Under the pieces are notes generated by a model, which was not told the origin of the DNA, searched no databases, and saw nothing but the letters and a program-made list of their open reading frames with translations. From Pseudidiomarina sp. CB1 (GTDB taxonomy: Bacteria > Pseudomonadota > Gammaproteobacteria > Enterobacterales > Alteromonadaceae), in contig NZ_JANTPU010000002.1 in the NCBI RefSeq assembly GCF_024752025.1, forward strand, positions 62,001 through 126,000: a stretch of 64,000 nt of DNA. The letters run 5' to 3'. Each line of letters begins with the position of its first letter. Within the stretch, counting starts at the first letter, position 1. The position numbers and the translations under genes were made by a program. Positions 44,956-55,334 of this stretch are shown piece by piece.

Positions 44956-44983
44956 CATTGAATTTCGCAAATGCGCCCTCATT
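44956..44983 (+). promoter_or_regulatory. Heat-shock (sigma32-type) promoter of hslVU
   Basis: CATTGAA (44956-44962) and CCCTCATT (44976-44983) with a 13-bp spacer resemble the sigma32 consensus CTTGAA-N13/14-CCCCATNT. The position, about 25 nt before the expected start and 33 nt before the hslV GTG, fits. HslVU is a classic heat-shock operon. Confidence 0.65.
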
Positions 44984-45016
44984 AAAGTTGGCATAGCAAC
45001 TTAAGAGGACGCAATT

Positions 45017-45553
45017 GTGACAACGATAGTTTCTGTCCGCCGCGGTGACAAAGTCGTCATCGGCGGTGATGGCCAAGCCACACTTGGCAATACAGTCATG
45101 AAAGGCAATGTGCGCAAAGTGCGACGCCTTTACAACAACCAAGTCATCGCCGGATTTGCCGGTGGTACTGCGGACGCCTTTACCCTATTTGAGCGGTTTG
45201 AAGCCAAGCTGGAACAACACCAAGGTAACCTTGCCAAGGCGGCGGTTGAGCTTGCCAAAGATTGGCGGACCGATCGAGCGCTACGTCGCCTTGAAGCACT
45301 ATTGGCGGTCGCCGACAAACACACCTCACTGATTATTTCTGGCAACGGCGACGTGATTCAGCCCGAAAATGATCTGATTGCCATTGGTTCTGGTGGCCCG
45401 TATGCCCAAGCCGCAGCCCGCGCGTTGTTGGAAAATACTGATCTTGGTGCACGCGATATCGTAGAGAAAGCACTCACTATTGCTGGTGAGATCTGCATTT
45501 ACACGAATACCAACCAAACCATCGAAGAACAGGAGTCTGTGGCCGATGTCTGA
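45017..45553 (+). CDS. hslV: ATP-dependent protease subunit HslV
   Basis: Proteasome-like peptidase of the HslUV complex, 178 aa. After removal of the initiator, the N-terminal threonine ([13 protein letters not shown]) is the nucleophile. [15 protein letters not shown], the Lys of KVRRLY, and [15 protein letters not shown] are conserved. The start is GTG 45017 with AGAGGA upstream. It overlaps hslU by 8 bp. Confidence 0.97.
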   Translation: MTTIVSVRRGDKVVIGGDGQATLGNTVMKGNVRKVRRLYNNQVIAGFAGGTADAFTLFERFEAKLEQHQGNLAKAAVELAKDWRTDRALRRLEALLAVADKHTSLIISGNGDVIQPENDLIAIGSGGPYAQAAARALLENTDLGARDIVEKALTIAGEICIYTNTNQTIEEQESVADV

Positions 45554-46877
45554 TATGACCCCACGTGAGATTGTCGATGAGCTGAACCGTCATATTATTG
45601 GCCAAGACAATGCAAAAAAAGCCGTTGCGGTAGCCTTGCGTAACCGTTGGCGTCGTATGCAATTACAAGACGAGCTACGTCAAGAAGTCACCCCAAAGAA
45701 TATTTTGATGATTGGTCCAACGGGTGTCGGTAAAACTGAAATTGCGCGCCGCTTGGCGAAGCTGGCGAATGCACCTTTCATTAAGGTTGAAGCGACGAAG
45801 TTTACCGAAGTTGGTTATGTCGGTAAGGAAATTGAATCGATTGTTCGCGATCTTACCGATACTGCGGTGAAGCAAACGCGCGAACAAATGATGAAAAAAG
45901 TGCGTTTCCGTGCTGAAGAAGCCGCGGAAGAACGCATTCTCGACGCTTTACTACCGCCAGCAAAAGGCTGGGCTGACGAGGACAAAACGGAACGCGAACA
46001 GAGTAATACGCGACAGGTATTCCGTAAAAAGCTTCGTGAAGGGCAGCTCGACGATAAAGAAATCGAGATCGATATCGCAATGCCGCAAATGGGTGTAGAA
46101 ATTATGGCACCGCCGGGCATGGAAGAAATGACCTCCCAGTTGCAGAATATGTTCCAGAATCTTGGGCAGGACAAAAGCAAGCCGCGTAAGCTGAAAATCA
46201 AAGATGCGTTCAAGCAGTTGGTAGAAGAAGAAGCGGCGAAAATGCTCAACCCAGAAGAGGTGAAGGAGCAAGCCCTGAATTCCGTAGAACAAAACGGCAT
46301 CGTGTTTCTCGACGAGATTGACAAAATTTGTAAGCGTGGCGACACCAGCGGTTCCGACGTTTCGCGTGAAGGCGTACAACGTGACTTGCTGCCGTTAGTG
46401 GAAGGAACCACAGTGTCGACCAAGCACGGCATGGTGAAGACCGATCACATTCTGTTTATTGCCTCGGGCGCTTTCCAGATGTCGAAGCCGTCGGATTTGA
46501 TTCCTGAGCTGCAAGGCCGCTTACCGATTCGTGTCGAGCTTGATGCGCTGACCAGTAATGACTTTGTGCGCATTTTAACCGAGCCGAATGCGTCACTGAC
46601 GACCCAGTACATTGCCTTGATGGCTACTGAGGGCGTTGAGATCGCGTTTACCGAAGACGGTATTCAGCGGATTGCGGAAACGGCGTTCCAAGTGAACGAA
46701 ACGACTGAGAACATTGGTGCACGGCGGTTGCACACGGTTTTAGAGCGCCTGATGGAAGATATTTCGTTCCGCGCAAGTGACTTACAAGGTCAGCAAATCA
46801 GTATTGATGGCGCGTACGTTGACGAGCACTTAGGCAAGTTAGCGCAAGATGAAGACTTGAGTCGCTTCATTTTATAA
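45546..46877 (+). CDS. hslU: ATPase subunit HslU
   Basis: AAA+ unfoldase that feeds HslV. From ATG 45546 the protein is 443 aa, exactly the E. coli length. It starts [17 protein letters not shown] two codons in, with Walker [16 protein letters not shown], the pore motif GYVGKE, the I-domain (about 110-240), Walker [11 protein letters not shown], and the C-terminal DLSRFIL tail that docks into HslV. The longer open frame from 45480 lies inside hslV and is not used. AGGAG stands 10 nt before the ATG, inside hslV. Confidence 0.97.
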   Translation: MSDMTPREIVDELNRHIIGQDNAKKAVAVALRNRWRRMQLQDELRQEVTPKNILMIGPTGVGKTEIARRLAKLANAPFIKVEATKFTEVGYVGKEIESIVRDLTDTAVKQTREQMMKKVRFRAEEAAEERILDALLPPAKGWADEDKTEREQSNTRQVFRKKLREGQLDDKEIEIDIAMPQMGVEIMAPPGMEEMTSQLQNMFQNLGQDKSKPRKLKIKDAFKQLVEEEAAKMLNPEEVKEQALNSVEQNGIVFLDEIDKICKRGDTSGSDVSREGVQRDLLPLVEGTTVSTKHGMVKTDHILFIASGAFQMSKPSDLIPELQGRLPIRVELDALTSNDFVRILTEPNASLTTQYIALMATEGVEIAFTEDGIQRIAETAFQVNETTENIGARRLHTVLERLMEDISFRASDLQGQQISIDGAYVDEHLGKLAQDEDLSRFIL

Positions 46878-46943
46878 CGTTATCAGCTATACTGTGCCTG
46901 AAACTATCCTTCTATCAATGATGTAACAGGCAGGGGAACGGCA

Positions 46944-47429
46944 ATGGAATACAATACTTCGGAGCTTTGCGATCTCTACCCTGACATGGTCGACGTGGTC
47001 GAGCCCATGTTTGTTCACTACGGTGGGCGCGTATCGTTCGGTGGCCAGTTGGTCACTGTGAAGTGCTTCGAAGACAAAGGTGTCATCGAAGAGGTCGTGC
47101 AGCAGCCGGGCACCGGCAAAGTGCTGCTGATCGACGGTGGCGGCTCCAATCGCCGTGCCCTTATCGACATTGCGGTGGCGGAATTGGCACTGGATAATGA
47201 CTGGGAAGGTATTGTCTGCTTCGGCGCTGTGCGCGACGTTGACGCACTTGATGAGCTGGATATTGGCATTTTGGCATTGGCGTCAATTCCAGTAGGTGCA
47301 CCTGCTGAAGGTATTGGTGAAGTTGATGTTGCCGTGAATTTTGGTGGCGTGACCTTCTTACCTGAAGATCATTTGTATGCCGATACGACTGGCGTCATTC
47401 TCTCGCCCGAGCCGCTTGATATCGAATAA
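46944..47429 (+). CDS. rraA: Ribonuclease E inhibitor RraA
   Basis: Trimeric ring protein that binds RNase E and modulates mRNA decay. The 161-aa sequence has [42 protein letters not shown] and [18 protein letters not shown], as in E. coli RraA. It is 66 bp after hslU and only 3 bp before hutG, so it may be transcribed into the hut gene. Confidence 0.95.
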   Translation: MEYNTSELCDLYPDMVDVVEPMFVHYGGRVSFGGQLVTVKCFEDKGVIEEVVQQPGTGKVLLIDGGGSNRRALIDIAVAELALDNDWEGIVCFGAVRDVDALDELDIGILALASIPVGAPAEGIGEVDVAVNFGGVTFLPEDHLYADTTGVILSPEPLDIE

Positions 47430-47432
47430 ACT

Positions 47433-48479
47433 ATGTACTTGATTCCTTGTGACCCCTTGGCGTGGTGTAAACCACGCCAAGGGGAAGTCCGTATCGGACA
47501 AACCTTACACGCACTCTCCTCATGCGACACTCCAGAAAGCTATCGCACGGCTTTACACAAAGCCCGCGAGCAGGGTGCTAGAGTGGCGTTAGTGGGCGTT
47601 CCTGAGAGTATCGGCCCGCGCGGCAACCTAGGCCGTGGTGGCGCTGAAACCGCTTGGCCTGCTGCGTTACAGGGACTGTGTAACCTGCAAGCGACGCCTT
47701 TTATTGCAAGCCATGAGCTACTTTTGGTTGGCCATGTTGATTGCGCTGACTTACAGGAACAGGCAGCGGCGCTGCGCACCACCAATGCTGCTGATGTACA
47801 AGGGTTGCGTGATCTTTGCCAACAACTTGATCAACGCGTGATGCAAACCTTGTTGCCACTGTTTAGCGAAGGCTTTGAGGTCATTTTGATCGGTGGCGGG
47901 CACAACAATGCTTATCCACTGCTGCGCAGTTTGAGTGAAGCGACAGAGCAGCAAGTGGCGGCGATGAACTTGGATCCCCATGCTGATTTTCGCGCGCGTG
48001 AAGGTCGCCATAGTGGTAACGGTTTTAGCTATGCACATACCGATGGATTTCTTACCAACTACCATGTTGTGGGTCTGCACGAAGGGAAAAATAATGCCGA
48101 AAGCTTGCGTCAGTTAAGCGAGGCAGGATTTACCTATACCAGCGTGCATGAACTCTACCAGGCGAATTGGACCGAACAGCTGGCGGCCTTGCGTGCGCAA
48201 GCACAGGCATGGCAACGGCCGTTAGGTATCGAAATCGATGTGGATGCGTTGCAAGGGGTGCCAGCCAGTGCCATTAATTTTAATGGCTTAGGTATACAAC
48301 ACGGCTATACCTTGATTGCTGAGCTCGCAGCACTGCCACAAACGCGTTATTTGCATTTGGCTGAAGCGGCACCGAGTTTGCACCCAGCCGGCCGTGAAGC
48401 CGGCGATATGGCTTGTGCTCAGGTGCTTAGTGAGTTAGTGCTTGCTTACTTGCATGGCCTTCAACGTAGAACACCTTGA
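47433..48479 (+). CDS. hutG: Formimidoylglutamase
   Basis: Arginase-family manganese enzyme that splits N-formimino-L-glutamate into glutamate and formamide, the last step of histidine breakdown. The 348-aa protein has the metal-binding motifs [18 protein letters not shown] (DxHxD type) and EIDVDAL. The HutG reading rests on these motifs plus the adjacent hutI. It begins 3 bp after rraA, and its 3' end overlaps the convergent hutI by 19 bp. Confidence 0.9.
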   Translation: MYLIPCDPLAWCKPRQGEVRIGQTLHALSSCDTPESYRTALHKAREQGARVALVGVPESIGPRGNLGRGGAETAWPAALQGLCNLQATPFIASHELLLVGHVDCADLQEQAAALRTTNAADVQGLRDLCQQLDQRVMQTLLPLFSEGFEVILIGGGHNNAYPLLRSLSEATEQQVAAMNLDPHADFRAREGRHSGNGFSYAHTDGFLTNYHVVGLHEGKNNAESLRQLSEAGFTYTSVHELYQANWTEQLAALRAQAQAWQRPLGIEIDVDALQGVPASAINFNGLGIQHGYTLIAELAALPQTRYLHLAEAAPSLHPAGREAGDMACAQVLSELVLAYLHGLQRRTP

Positions 48480-49681
48480 TGCCAGCAGTTGCGTAGGCGA
48501 TCAGTGCCAAACTGATAGGTTAGTTCAGCTGCGTCGTCACAATCCCACAAACAAAGATCAGCACGTAACCCCGCCTTAATGCGCCCACGGTCGTTGAGGC
48601 CCAAGGCTTGCGCGGCGTGTGAGGTCACCCCTTGTAAACATTCCTCTGGCGTCATGCGAAATAGCGTGGCTCCCATTTGTAGCATCAGTTGCAAACTCAG
48701 AATGGGTGATGTACCTGGGTTAGCATCGGTGGCAAGTGCAATAGGCACGCGGTGTTGGCGGAGCAAATCCAGCGGCGGTAACTTGGTTTCGCGTAAGAAA
48801 TAGAAAGCGCCGGGCAGGAGCACGGCGACTGTGCCGCTAGCGGCCATAGCTTTCACACCTTCCTCATCAAGGTACTCCAAATGATCGCAAGAAAGCGCTT
48901 GGTAACGTGCCGCGAGGGCGCTGCCATGTTGGTTGCTGAGTTGTTCGGCATGTAGTTTCACCGGCAAACCGCGCTGCTGAGCTGCTTGAAAGACACGTTC
49001 GGTTTGTGCTGGCGAAAAGCCGACACTTTCACAAAAAGCATCAACCGCATCGACCAAGCCTTCATCGGCTAAGCTTGGCAAAATTTGTTCAACAACGGTA
49101 TCAATGTAGGCGTCCGCATTATCTTTGAACTCCGGCGGCAAAGCGTGCGCTGCAAGTAATGTGGTTTGCACGCTGACCGGATTGGTCGCAGCCAATTGCT
49201 TGGCGGCAAGTAATTGTTTACGTTCATGCTCGAGGGACAAGCCGTAACCTGATTTAATTTCAACCGTGGTGACACCTTCCCGCATGAGTGCGGTGAGGCG
49301 CGGGCTGCTCACGCTCACCAAGTCCTCTTGAGACGCGGCCCGAGTTGCCCGCACGGTAGCGGCAATACCACCGCCTTGCGCGGCAATCTCACTATAGCTA
49401 ACGCCGTGCAAGCGCTGGGCAAATTCGTCAGCACGTGATCCGGCCCATACCAAGTGGGTATGACAGTCAATTAGTCCGGGCGTGAGTAACTTTCCACCAG
49501 CATCGATAACATCAGCGTCAGCTGCTGTCGCAGGAGCCTCGGCAGCAGGTCCCACGTAACTGATCGTACCAGCTTCGATACACACAACCGCATTTTTGAG
49601 AAGTCCATAGCCGTCGCCGTAGTTCGCATGATCCATGGTTGCAACCGTCACATTTTCAATACGCTGTTGTCGCTGAGTCAT
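48461..49681 (-). CDS. hutI: Imidazolonepropionase
   Basis: Third enzyme of histidine degradation, opening the imidazolone ring to give formiminoglutamate. The 406-aa metal hydrolase has the zinc motif [53 protein letters not shown] and [10 protein letters not shown]. Divergent from hutC with a HutC-type operator between. Confidence 0.95.
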   Translation of the reverse strand: MTQRQQRIENVTVATMDHANYGDGYGLLKNAVVCIEAGTISYVGPAAEAPATAADADVIDAGGKLLTPGLIDCHTHLVWAGSRADEFAQRLHGVSYSEIAAQGGGIAATVRATRAASQEDLVSVSSPRLTALMREGVTTVEIKSGYGLSLEHERKQLLAAKQLAATNPVSVQTTLLAAHALPPEFKDNADAYIDTVVEQILPSLADEGLVDAVDAFCESVGFSPAQTERVFQAAQQRGLPVKLHAEQLSNQHGSALAARYQALSCDHLEYLDEEGVKAMAASGTVAVLLPGAFYFLRETKLPPLDLLRQHRVPIALATDANPGTSPILSLQLMLQMGATLFRMTPEECLQGVTSHAAQALGLNDRGRIKAGLRADLCLWDCDDAAELTYQFGTDRLRNCWHQGVLR

Positions 49682-49703
49682 ACAACTTTCTCCCTTTGAA
49701 CAC

Positions 49704-49715
49704 TTGTATATACAA
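49704..49715. promoter_or_regulatory. HutC operator between hutI and hutC
   Basis: TTGTATATACAA is a perfect 12-bp palindrome in the 93-bp gap between the divergent hutI and hutC genes. It matches the GTATATAC-type core recognised by HutC repressors of the GntR family. One site could control hutI on one side and hutCUH on the other. No second copy was seen in front of rraA-hutG. Confidence 0.7.
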
Positions 49716-49774
49716 TTCGAGTTGCCTACACTTTAGCACATCTGAATCACGGACACCTATGGGTAAGCTGGCAC

Positions 49775-50470
49775 ATGGCTAAATTTTCCGCAATTAAACA
49801 GCATGTCTACAACAAAATTGCCTCGGGCGAGTGGCCGGAAAACCATCCGGTGAGCTCAGAAAATGCTTTGGCGTTGCAGTTTAAAGTCAGTCGTATGACC
49901 GCACGTCGTGCATTGCAAGAACTGGCCAATGAAGGCATTGTGATTCGCACCAAAGGCTCGGGTACGTTCGTAGCACCGATTAAATCGCAAACATCGTTCA
50001 TGGCGATTCGTAATATCGCCGATGAAATTCGTGCGCGTCACCATCGGTATCATGCCCAAGTTCAGGTGTTACGCCGTGAACATGCCTCCGATTTAATTGC
50101 CGAAATGCTTAACTTGCAACCCGGTGATACGGTCTTTCACTCGGTCATTAGCCACTATGAAAATGACCTGCCAGTGCAAGTCGAAGAGCGTTATGTGAAT
50201 CCAGCTCTCGCTGCCGACTACTTAAAGCAAAATTATAATGACATCACGCCGCACGAATACTTGTGCCAAGCCCAGCCATTGACTGAGGCAAGCCACGAGA
50301 TCGAAGCGGTAACACCTTCGAATCAGCTCTGCCAATGGTTGTTGCTCACCAAACCAGAGCCCTGCTTACGCATTAACCGCCGCACGTGGAGTGCCGAAGG
50401 CGTGGTGACCTATGCGGTGCTTACGCACCCCGGCTCACGCTTTAGTCTTGGCGGACATCTGCAATTTTAA
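49775..50470 (+). CDS. hutC: Histidine utilisation repressor HutC
   Basis: GntR-family repressor whose inducer is urocanate. The 231-aa protein has an N-terminal winged helix (residues 1-72: [20 protein letters not shown], then [20 protein letters not shown]) and a C-terminal UTRA ligand domain (about 90-228: [34 protein letters not shown]). First gene of hutC-U-H, preceded by the palindrome at 49704. Confidence 0.94.
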   Translation: MAKFSAIKQHVYNKIASGEWPENHPVSSENALALQFKVSRMTARRALQELANEGIVIRTKGSGTFVAPIKSQTSFMAIRNIADEIRARHHRYHAQVQVLRREHASDLIAEMLNLQPGDTVFHSVISHYENDLPVQVEERYVNPALAADYLKQNYNDITPHEYLCQAQPLTEASHEIEAVTPSNQLCQWLLLTKPEPCLRINRRTWSAEGVVTYAVLTHPGSRFSLGGHLQF

Positions 50471-50486
50471 TAAAGGACAAACGATA

Positions 50487-52163
50487 ATGAGCTTTACTCG
50501 ACTCGATACCAGCCGTACGATTCGTGCCCCGCGTGGCAGTGAACTCACCACTTGCAACTGGCAAGTGGAGGCAGCCAAGCGTATGTTAATGAACAATCTT
50601 GATGCCGAAGTTGCAGAGCACCCCCATGCATTGGTGGTGTACGGCGGCATTGGCCGCGCAGCCCGGAGCTGGGAAAGCTTCGACAAGATTGTTGAAGTAC
50701 TTGAACGTTTAAAGCCAACTGAAACCTTACTGATTCAATCAGGTAAGCCAGTTGGTGTGTTCCCAACACATGAAGATGCACCGCGCGTGCTCATCGCTAA
50801 CTCAAACTTAGTGCCAGAATGGGCCACTTGGGAACACTTCAACGAGCTCGATAAAAAAGGCCTAATGATGTACGGGCAAATGACCGCTGGCTCGTGGATC
50901 TATATTGGTTCGCAAGGCATCGTACAAGGCACCTACGAAACCTTTGTCGCCGTCGCCAAACAACATTTCAACGGTGAAACTAAGGGGCGCTGGGTGCTTA
51001 CTGGCGGCCTTGGGGGTATGGGTGGTGCGCAGCCACTCGCGGCAACCATGGCTGGTTATTGCATGCTCGCGGTTGAAGTTGACGAGTCACGTATCGATTT
51101 CCGCTTGCGCACGCGCTACTTAGACCACAAAGCGACTTCGCTCGATGAAGCTTTGGAACTTATCAATGCAGCTAAAGCGGAAGGTCGTGCGATTTCAGTA
51201 GGTCTGTTAGGGAACGCTGCTGATGTCTATGATGAACTGGTTCAGCGCAACGTCACCCCCGATGTCGTGACCGACCAAACGTCCGCGCACGATCCATTAC
51301 ACGGTTATTTGCCGCAGGGCTGGACACTCGAAGACTATAAAGCGAAACAAGAAAGCGCACCTGAAGCGACTGTGCAAGCAGCGAAACAATCGATGGCGGT
51401 ACAAGTACAGGCGATGTTGACCTTGCAGCAACGTGGTGCGGCGACGCTTGATTACGGTAATAACATTCGTCAAATGGCGAAAGACGTTGGTATTGAGCAC
51501 GCTTTTGACTTCCCTGGTTTTGTGCCGGCTTATATTCGTCCGTTGTTTTGCCAAGGTATTGGACCCTTCCGTTGGGTAGCGCTGTCGGGCGATCCCGAAG
51601 ACATCTACAAAACCGATGCCAAGGTCAAAGAGCTGATCCCTGATGATCCGCATTTGCATAATTGGCTTGATATGGCACGTGAACGCATTAGTTTCCAAGG
51701 CCTGCCAGCACGTATTTGTTGGATTGGCTTAAAGGACCGCGCGCGAATCGCCAAAGCGTTCAACGAGATGGTGAAAAACGGTGAACTTAAAGCACCGATT
51801 GTGATTGGTCGTGACCATTTGGACTCGGGATCGGTGGCAAGTCCTAATCGAGAAACTGAAAGTATGCTCGATGGCTCTGACGCAGTGTCGGATTGGCCGT
51901 TGTTGAACGCCCTTTTGAACACCGCCGGTGGCGCCACATGGGTAAGCTTGCATCACGGTGGCGGCGTCGGCATGGGCTACTCGCAGCATTCTGGCGTCGT
52001 GATTGTGGCCGACGGCACTGATGCGGCAGAAGCGCGTATTGGCCGTGTGCTGTGGAATGATCCAGGTACAGGCGTGATGCGTCATGCGGACGCAGGTTAT
52101 GACATCGCAATTGATTGCGCGAAAGAACAAGGCCTTGATTTACCAATGGTGGAGGACAAGTAA
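50487..52163 (+). CDS. hutU: Urocanate hydratase
   Basis: Converts urocanate to imidazolonepropionate with tightly bound NAD+. From ATG 50487, which has AAAGGA upstream, the protein is 558 aa, the normal size. [23 protein letters not shown] NAD site (about residue 170), [15 protein letters not shown], and [16 protein letters not shown] are conserved. The stop shares one base with the hutH start (TAATG). Confidence 0.96.
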   Translation: MSFTRLDTSRTIRAPRGSELTTCNWQVEAAKRMLMNNLDAEVAEHPHALVVYGGIGRAARSWESFDKIVEVLERLKPTETLLIQSGKPVGVFPTHEDAPRVLIANSNLVPEWATWEHFNELDKKGLMMYGQMTAGSWIYIGSQGIVQGTYETFVAVAKQHFNGETKGRWVLTGGLGGMGGAQPLAATMAGYCMLAVEVDESRIDFRLRTRYLDHKATSLDEALELINAAKAEGRAISVGLLGNAADVYDELVQRNVTPDVVTDQTSAHDPLHGYLPQGWTLEDYKAKQESAPEATVQAAKQSMAVQVQAMLTLQQRGAATLDYGNNIRQMAKDVGIEHAFDFPGFVPAYIRPLFCQGIGPFRWVALSGDPEDIYKTDAKVKELIPDDPHLHNWLDMARERISFQGLPARICWIGLKDRARIAKAFNEMVKNGELKAPIVIGRDHLDSGSVASPNRETESMLDGSDAVSDWPLLNALLNTAGGATWVSLHHGGGVGMGYSQHSGVVIVADGTDAAEARIGRVLWNDPGTGVMRHADAGYDIAIDCAKEQGLDLPMVEDK

Positions 52164-53689
52164 TGGCAGTATTCACTCTTGAACCGGGCAAGTTAAGCCT
52201 CGATCAGCTGCGTCAATGGTGGCAGGCTCCGCAGCAGGTCGCCCTGCATGCCGATGCTGCCGCGGCGATTGAACGCTCTTCGGCCACCATTAAAGAAGTT
52301 CTCGCCGCAGGCAAAGTCGTGTATGGCATCAACACCGGTTTTGGCTTGCTCGCCAACACCCGTATTCCGCCAGAAAAATTGGAAGATTTGCAGCGCCGTA
52401 TCGTATTGTCGCACGCCGCAGGTACCGGCGAGCTCATGGACGACACTGTCGTCCGTCTGATGCTGCTACTCAAAGTTAATTCCCTCAGCCGTGGTTTTTC
52501 CGGTATTCGTCAGCAGGTGATCGACGGCTTATTAACATTATTAAATGAGCAAATGTACCCTTGTGTGCCGAGTAAAGGTTCAGTCGGAGCATCTGGTGAC
52601 TTAGCGCCGCTGGCGCATTTGGTTTTACCACTCATTGGCGAAGGACGTGTACGTTATCAAGGCGAGATTTATCCAGCTAAAGAAGGTTTAGCGAAAATTG
52701 GTATGCAGCCGTTGACATTGGCACCAAAAGAAGGCTTGGCGTTGTTGAACGGTACCCAAGCGTCGACAGCTTTAGCGCTGCACGGACTGTTCCAAATTGA
52801 ACGGGTGTTCCACAGCGCTGTCGTTGCTGGCGCGATGTCGGTCGAAGCTGCGATGGGCTCACGTGCGCCATTTGACCCGCGGATCCACGAAGTACGTGGC
52901 CAGTTGGGACAAATTGCGGTGGCGACGAGCTTCCGTCAGTTGTTGACCGCCAGCTCAGAAATTGCCGCGGACCATGAAAACTGTGAAAAAGTACAAGACC
53001 CTTATTCATTGCGTTGCCAACCACAAGTTATGGGTGCCGTTTATGACCAGTTGCAACATGCCAGCACAATTTTGACTCGCGAAGCGAATGGCGTGACGGA
53101 TAATCCGCTGGTGTTCCACGACAATGGAGACATTATTTCGGGCGGTAACTTCCACGCTGAACCGGTAGCACTGGCGGCCGATATGTTGGCGATTGCGGCA
53201 AGCGAGATTGGCGCCCTGTCAGAACGTCGTAGTGCCTTATTGATCGACCATCACTTGAGTAACCTTCCGCCGTTTTTGGTAAACGACGGCGGCGTAAACT
53301 CTGGCTTTATGCTCGCGCAAGTCACCGCTGCGGCGCTTGCCTCGGAGAACAAAACTCTCGCGCATCCAGCCTCTGTGGATAGCTTGCCAACCTCGGCGAA
53401 TCAGGAAGATCACGTTTCAATGGCAACCTTTGCGGCGCGTCGTTTAACGGATATTGCCCAAAATATTCGTGATATCGTCGCCATTGAGCTGCTCGAAGCC
53501 GCCCAAGGGATTGATTTCCGTCGTCCACTGAAGGCATCTGCTGCGATTGAACAGGCGCATGGCTTGGTGCGTGAAAAAGTGGCGTATTACGATCAAGATC
53601 GTTACTTTGCACCAGATATCGAAGCGGCAGCGACCTTGATTTACAGTGGTAAGTTGGGAGCTTTAATAACGGAAGGGGCGACTTTCTAA
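52163..53689 (+). CDS. hutH: Histidine ammonia-lyase
   Basis: First step of histidine breakdown, giving urocanate and ammonia. The 508-aa protein forms the MIO cofactor from the ASG of [14 protein letters not shown] (about residues 139-152). YGINTGFG near residue 54, LLNGTQAS, and [15 protein letters not shown] follow. ATG 52163 overlaps the hutU stop by one base, implying coupled translation. Confidence 0.96.
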   Translation: MAVFTLEPGKLSLDQLRQWWQAPQQVALHADAAAAIERSSATIKEVLAAGKVVYGINTGFGLLANTRIPPEKLEDLQRRIVLSHAAGTGELMDDTVVRLMLLLKVNSLSRGFSGIRQQVIDGLLTLLNEQMYPCVPSKGSVGASGDLAPLAHLVLPLIGEGRVRYQGEIYPAKEGLAKIGMQPLTLAPKEGLALLNGTQASTALALHGLFQIERVFHSAVVAGAMSVEAAMGSRAPFDPRIHEVRGQLGQIAVATSFRQLLTASSEIAADHENCEKVQDPYSLRCQPQVMGAVYDQLQHASTILTREANGVTDNPLVFHDNGDIISGGNFHAEPVALAADMLAIAASEIGALSERRSALLIDHHLSNLPPFLVNDGGVNSGFMLAQVTAAALASENKTLAHPASVDSLPTSANQEDHVSMATFAARRLTDIAQNIRDIVAIELLEAAQGIDFRRPLKASAAIEQAHGLVREKVAYYDQDRYFAPDIEAAATLIYSGKLGALITEGATF

Positions 53690-53708
53690 GGCTGTTTTCG
53701 TTCAATAG

Positions 53709-53728
53709 GAGGACGCTTATGCGTCCTC
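53709..53728. terminator. Stem-loop between hutH and the TraR-like gene
   Basis: A perfect 8-bp stem (GAGGACGC / GCGTCCTC) with a 4-nt loop lies 19 bp after hutH and includes the stop codon of the convergent zinc-finger gene. TTCTTC follows on the plus strand, so it is a plausible hutH terminator. Confidence 0.6.
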
Positions 53729-53965
53729 TTCTTCATCTTTAAGAGCTTGGCAGTCTACACACAATGCTACGTCGGGCTTAGCGGCTAAACGTGCGGCAGA
53801 TATTTCATCACCACATTCAATACAGTAACCGTATTCGCCACTGCGCATGCGTTGCAGTGCAGCACTCGCTGATTCTGCTGCGTGGCTGTCCGGCTGCTCA
53901 GCGACTACGGTTTCTAATTTGCTGCGGATGCGTAACAACTGCTGGGCGGATAAAGATTCACTCAT
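53717..53965 (-). CDS. TraR/DksA family zinc-finger protein
   Basis: An 82-aa protein with an N-terminal helix region (about 1-40) and a C-terminal DksA-type zinc finger, CIECG...CVDCQ. TraR-like proteins of this size bind RNA polymerase through the secondary channel without needing ppGpp; others in the family are uncharacterised. The usual acidic pair at the coiled-coil tip cannot be placed with confidence. AAGGACG precedes the ATG. It lies 19 bp downstream of yiiD and is probably in the same transcript. Confidence 0.8.
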   Translation of the reverse strand: MSESLSAQQLLRIRSKLETVVAEQPDSHAAESASAALQRMRSGEYGYCIECGDEISAARLAAKPDVALCVDCQALKDEEEDA

Positions 53966-53984
53966 GCTTACGTCCTTTTTGAAA

Positions 53985-54884
53985 TTATTTTTTGGCTAGC
54001 ACAACAAACTGCCCGGTAAATTCAGCGACCGGCTTATCGCCATCGAACACTTGTGATTTAAGATTCACTCGCGCATTTTGTCCACTTTTGAGGCTGGATA
54101 GATCGCCATTCATGTCGACCAGTCGAGCTATCGCTCTTGGTTCATGTGTAATCGGCTTGTGGTAATGAATATTGCCATCAGCCAGTACCACAGCACCTTG
54201 CAGTTGTCGCTCGCGCAATTGTAAATGCAGTAGCCCCCAACACGTCAAGGTTGCCAGCGAATAAATACTGCCAGCAAACATGGTGCCATGTACATTAATG
54301 TTACGTGACAATTGGGCATTGGTTTCGAACTCGCGGCCGGTGTACTGACTAATACGAATGCCCATTGTTTCGGAAATCGGAATATCCTCGTGCCATGTGG
54401 ACTGCAACTCTTGGCACCAGTCAGGACGATAGATGATGCGGTTGTATTCTGTCAGTGTTTTACGGAGTTGGTGCTCAGCGCTTGGATTACTGACGGTGTC
54501 GGCTTCTTCGACCAGGTCGTAACCACACTTTTGATAAAAGCCGAGCGTGTTATCACGTGAATTGATGACAATGTGTTTGGCCCCTTCGTGACGAGCGAGT
54601 TGTTCGAGTGCATAAACAATGGCAACGCCATGTCCTTCGCCGCGATGTTCCGGTGCTGAAGCCATGAAGCGAATTTGGCCTTCGTCTGGGCTGTTGAAAT
54701 GAAGTCGGCCTACGGCCACGGCTTGCCCCGCGTCGTTAACGACCATGCGATGATAACCGACCTGATCATACTCGTCTTTTTCTGAGCCGCGAGGGCGCTG
54801 AAAGGGCTCACGTAGCACGCGATAGCGCAGATCATAATAGGTTTGCCATTGTTGCTCGTCATTGGGACTGATCACTTGGTACAT
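53985..54884 (-). CDS. yiiD: YiiD-like protein: GNAT domain plus hotdog thioesterase-like domain
   Basis: A 299-aa two-domain protein. Residues 1 to about 150 are a GNAT fold (YYDLRYRVLREPFQRPRG, PEHRGEGHGVAIVYALEQ, FYQKCGYDLVEE). Residues about 160-299 are a YiiD C-terminal hotdog domain (INVHGTMFAGSIYSLATLTCWG, then ITHEPRAIARL). In E. coli YiiD (MadA/FabY) has been linked to malonyl-ACP decarboxylation that can start fatty acid synthesis; the same role here is inference. It keeps the enterobacterial order yihY-dtd-yiiD and lies 3 bp after dtd. Confidence 0.85.
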   Translation of the reverse strand: MYQVISPNDEQQWQTYYDLRYRVLREPFQRPRGSEKDEYDQVGYHRMVVNDAGQAVAVGRLHFNSPDEGQIRFMASAPEHRGEGHGVAIVYALEQLARHEGAKHIVINSRDNTLGFYQKCGYDLVEEADTVSNPSAEHQLRKTLTEYNRIIYRPDWCQELQSTWHEDIPISETMGIRISQYTGREFETNAQLSRNINVHGTMFAGSIYSLATLTCWGLLHLQLRERQLQGAVVLADGNIHYHKPITHEPRAIARLVDMNGDLSSLKSGQNARVNLKSQVFDGDKPVAEFTGQFVVLAKK

Positions 54885-54887
54885 GTT

Positions 54888-55334
54888 TTAACTTTTCTCC
54901 GTGTCGAGCAAAAAGGTCACTGGCCCGTCATTGGTCAGTGTAACTTGCATATCGGCACCAAACTCGCCGGTAGCAACGTTAATTTTAAGGCGCTGCAGCT
55001 CTGTGACAAAGGCCTGATAAAGCGGTTCGGCTTGTGTTGGTGGTGCAGCGCTGGAAAAGCTTGGGCGGCGCCCGCTGTTGGTATCCGCGGCGAGGGTAAA
55101 TTGCGACACCACTAAAGCGCTCCCTTCGATGTCGCTCAGGCTAAGATTCATTTTATCTTGCGCATCACTAAACAGTCGGTAACCAGCGGCGCGGTGCGCG
55201 AGCTTGCGCGCGATGGCTTCGTTATCATTTGGGGTAATACCTAAAAAGATTAGTAAGCCACTGTCGATAGCGCCCACAGTTTGTCCGGCAACCTCAACTT
55301 TCGCCTGCGTGACTCTCTGCAGTAGTGCTTTCAT
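54888..55334 (-). CDS. dtd: D-aminoacyl-tRNA deacylase
   Basis: Removes D-amino acids mischarged on tRNA. The 148-aa protein has the DTD signatures SQFTLAADTNSGRRPSFSSA and the late NDGPVTFLLDT (Gly-cisPro-type motif, here GPVT). ATG 55334 is chosen because AGGA lies 5 nt before it and E. coli Dtd starts MIALIQRV at the same point; the frame opens 4 codons earlier. Its start overlaps yihY by 41 bp. Confidence 0.95.
   Translation of the reverse strand: MKALLQRVTQAKVEVAGQTVGAIDSGLLIFLGITPNDNEAIARKLAHRAAGYRLFSDAQDKMNLSLSDIEGSALVVSQFTLAADTNSGRRPSFSSAAPPTQAEPLYQAFVTELQRLKINVATGEFGADMQVTLTNDGPVTFLLDTEKS

Noticed and set aside
45815-46432. 205-codon open frame antisense to hslU
   Set aside because: It lies wholly opposite conserved hslU codons, shows no recognisable domain, and has no ribosome site; it is a mirror of hslU codon use.
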